64,000 bases of DNA from JAEUIG01 sp046349775 (GTDB lineage Bacteria; Planctomycetota; Planctomycetia; Planctomycetales; Planctomycetaceae): NCBI GenBank assembly GCA_046349775.1, contig JAXMBS010000025.1, positions 1 through 64,000 of the forward strand, read 5' to 3'. A model generated the notes under the pieces. That model saw only the letters and a list, made by a program, of their open reading frames with translations. It was not told the origin of the DNA and did not search any database. The translations under genes were made by a program, and so were the position numbers. The stretch's first letter is position 1. Every line of letters begins with the position of its first letter. Below are positions 63,820 through 64,000 of the stretch, in pieces.

Positions 63820-64000
63820 GAGTCGGGATTTGGCGCGCTGGATGCAGTGTGATCGGGTTCGAGCAGACGCGTCCGGTACAGCGACCAGCAGATGCTGCCA
63901 ACCAGCAGCATCAGCTCGTACACGATGAACACAGGATCCCAGAGCTCGCGTCCTTTGAGGCCGAGCGCTTCGCGGCGCCCGATGTACGCTCCCACGAAGT
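63816..64000 (-). CDS. C-terminal end of a membrane protein (runs off the right edge)
   Basis: About 60 residues with a hydrophobic helix: FVGAYIGRREALGLKGRELW, DPVFIVYELMLLVGSICWSL, then YRTRLL and a charged tail. The stop TGA at 63818-63816 overlaps the kelch ATG. It could be the end of a sodium:solute symporter, which often lies beside kelch or sialic-acid genes, but only the last helix is visible, so the call is tentative. Confidence 0.5.
   Translation of the reverse strand, partial: FVGAYIGRREALGLKGRELWDPVFIVYELMLLVGSICWSLYRTRLLEPDHTASSAPNPDS

Overview
This 64 kb GC-rich window looks like the chromosome of a planctomycete. The evidence is its gene families: a DUF1501 / PSCyt1-DUF1549-DUF1553 pair, a DUF1080 lipid/sugar-hydrolase-like protein, tandem PEP-CTERM proteins, a MoxR/DUF58/BatA cluster, a FHA-type sigma-54 activator with rpoN nearby, and small planctomycete-style intergenic repeats. 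No plasmid or phage hallmark genes and no CRISPR were seen.

Layout. Positions 1-18994 hold one long minus-strand gene string, which reads from 18994 downwards. It encodes an iron-type ABC importer (binding protein, permease, ATPase), an NHL beta-propeller lipoprotein, a 1034-aa membrane VWA protein, a broken hypothetical gene, MoxR, DUF58, BatA-type VWA, a periplasmic/GATase-like protein, an ABC ATPase and two tandem ABC-2 permeases. Many junctions are ATGA or GTGA start/stop overlaps. A GxxExxY unit with terminal inverted repeats interrupts the string at 7.4-7.9 kb. Positions 19-25 kb carry a coiled-coil membrane protein and a tandem pair of large membrane-associated GTPases. Positions 25-28 kb carry two PEP-CTERM paralogues and a DUF900-like hydrolase. 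Positions 28-37 kb are housekeeping: rpoN, recR, ebfC, dnaX, hemY and a UvrD-type helicase. Positions 37-46 kb carry repeats, a SRPBCC protein, a glycosyltransferase, a DUF4432 protein, a CDF transporter and a broken DUF1501/PSD1 pair. Positions 46-48.2 kb form a decayed island of small membrane-protein paralogues, transposase-tail remnants and repeated terminator hairpins. Positions 48.3-64 kb carry a 28-aa very basic peptide gene, a secretin-like protein, a FHA/sigma-54 activator, an acidic protein with a structured leader, hisH, YihY, a thioesterase, a D-threonine-aldolase-like enzyme, a Spy-like protein, tRNA-Arg(TCG), a broken amidohydrolase and aldolase, coaB, a DUF4375-like gene, a kelch protein and the end of a membrane protein.

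Caution. At least a dozen genes are split by one- or two-base frame changes, often at short homopolymers, including near-certain essential or core genes such as dnaX. Many of the 'pseudogenes' below may therefore be assembly errors rather than real decay. No computation or database search was available: family names come from motif recognition, and coordinates of broken genes are approximate.
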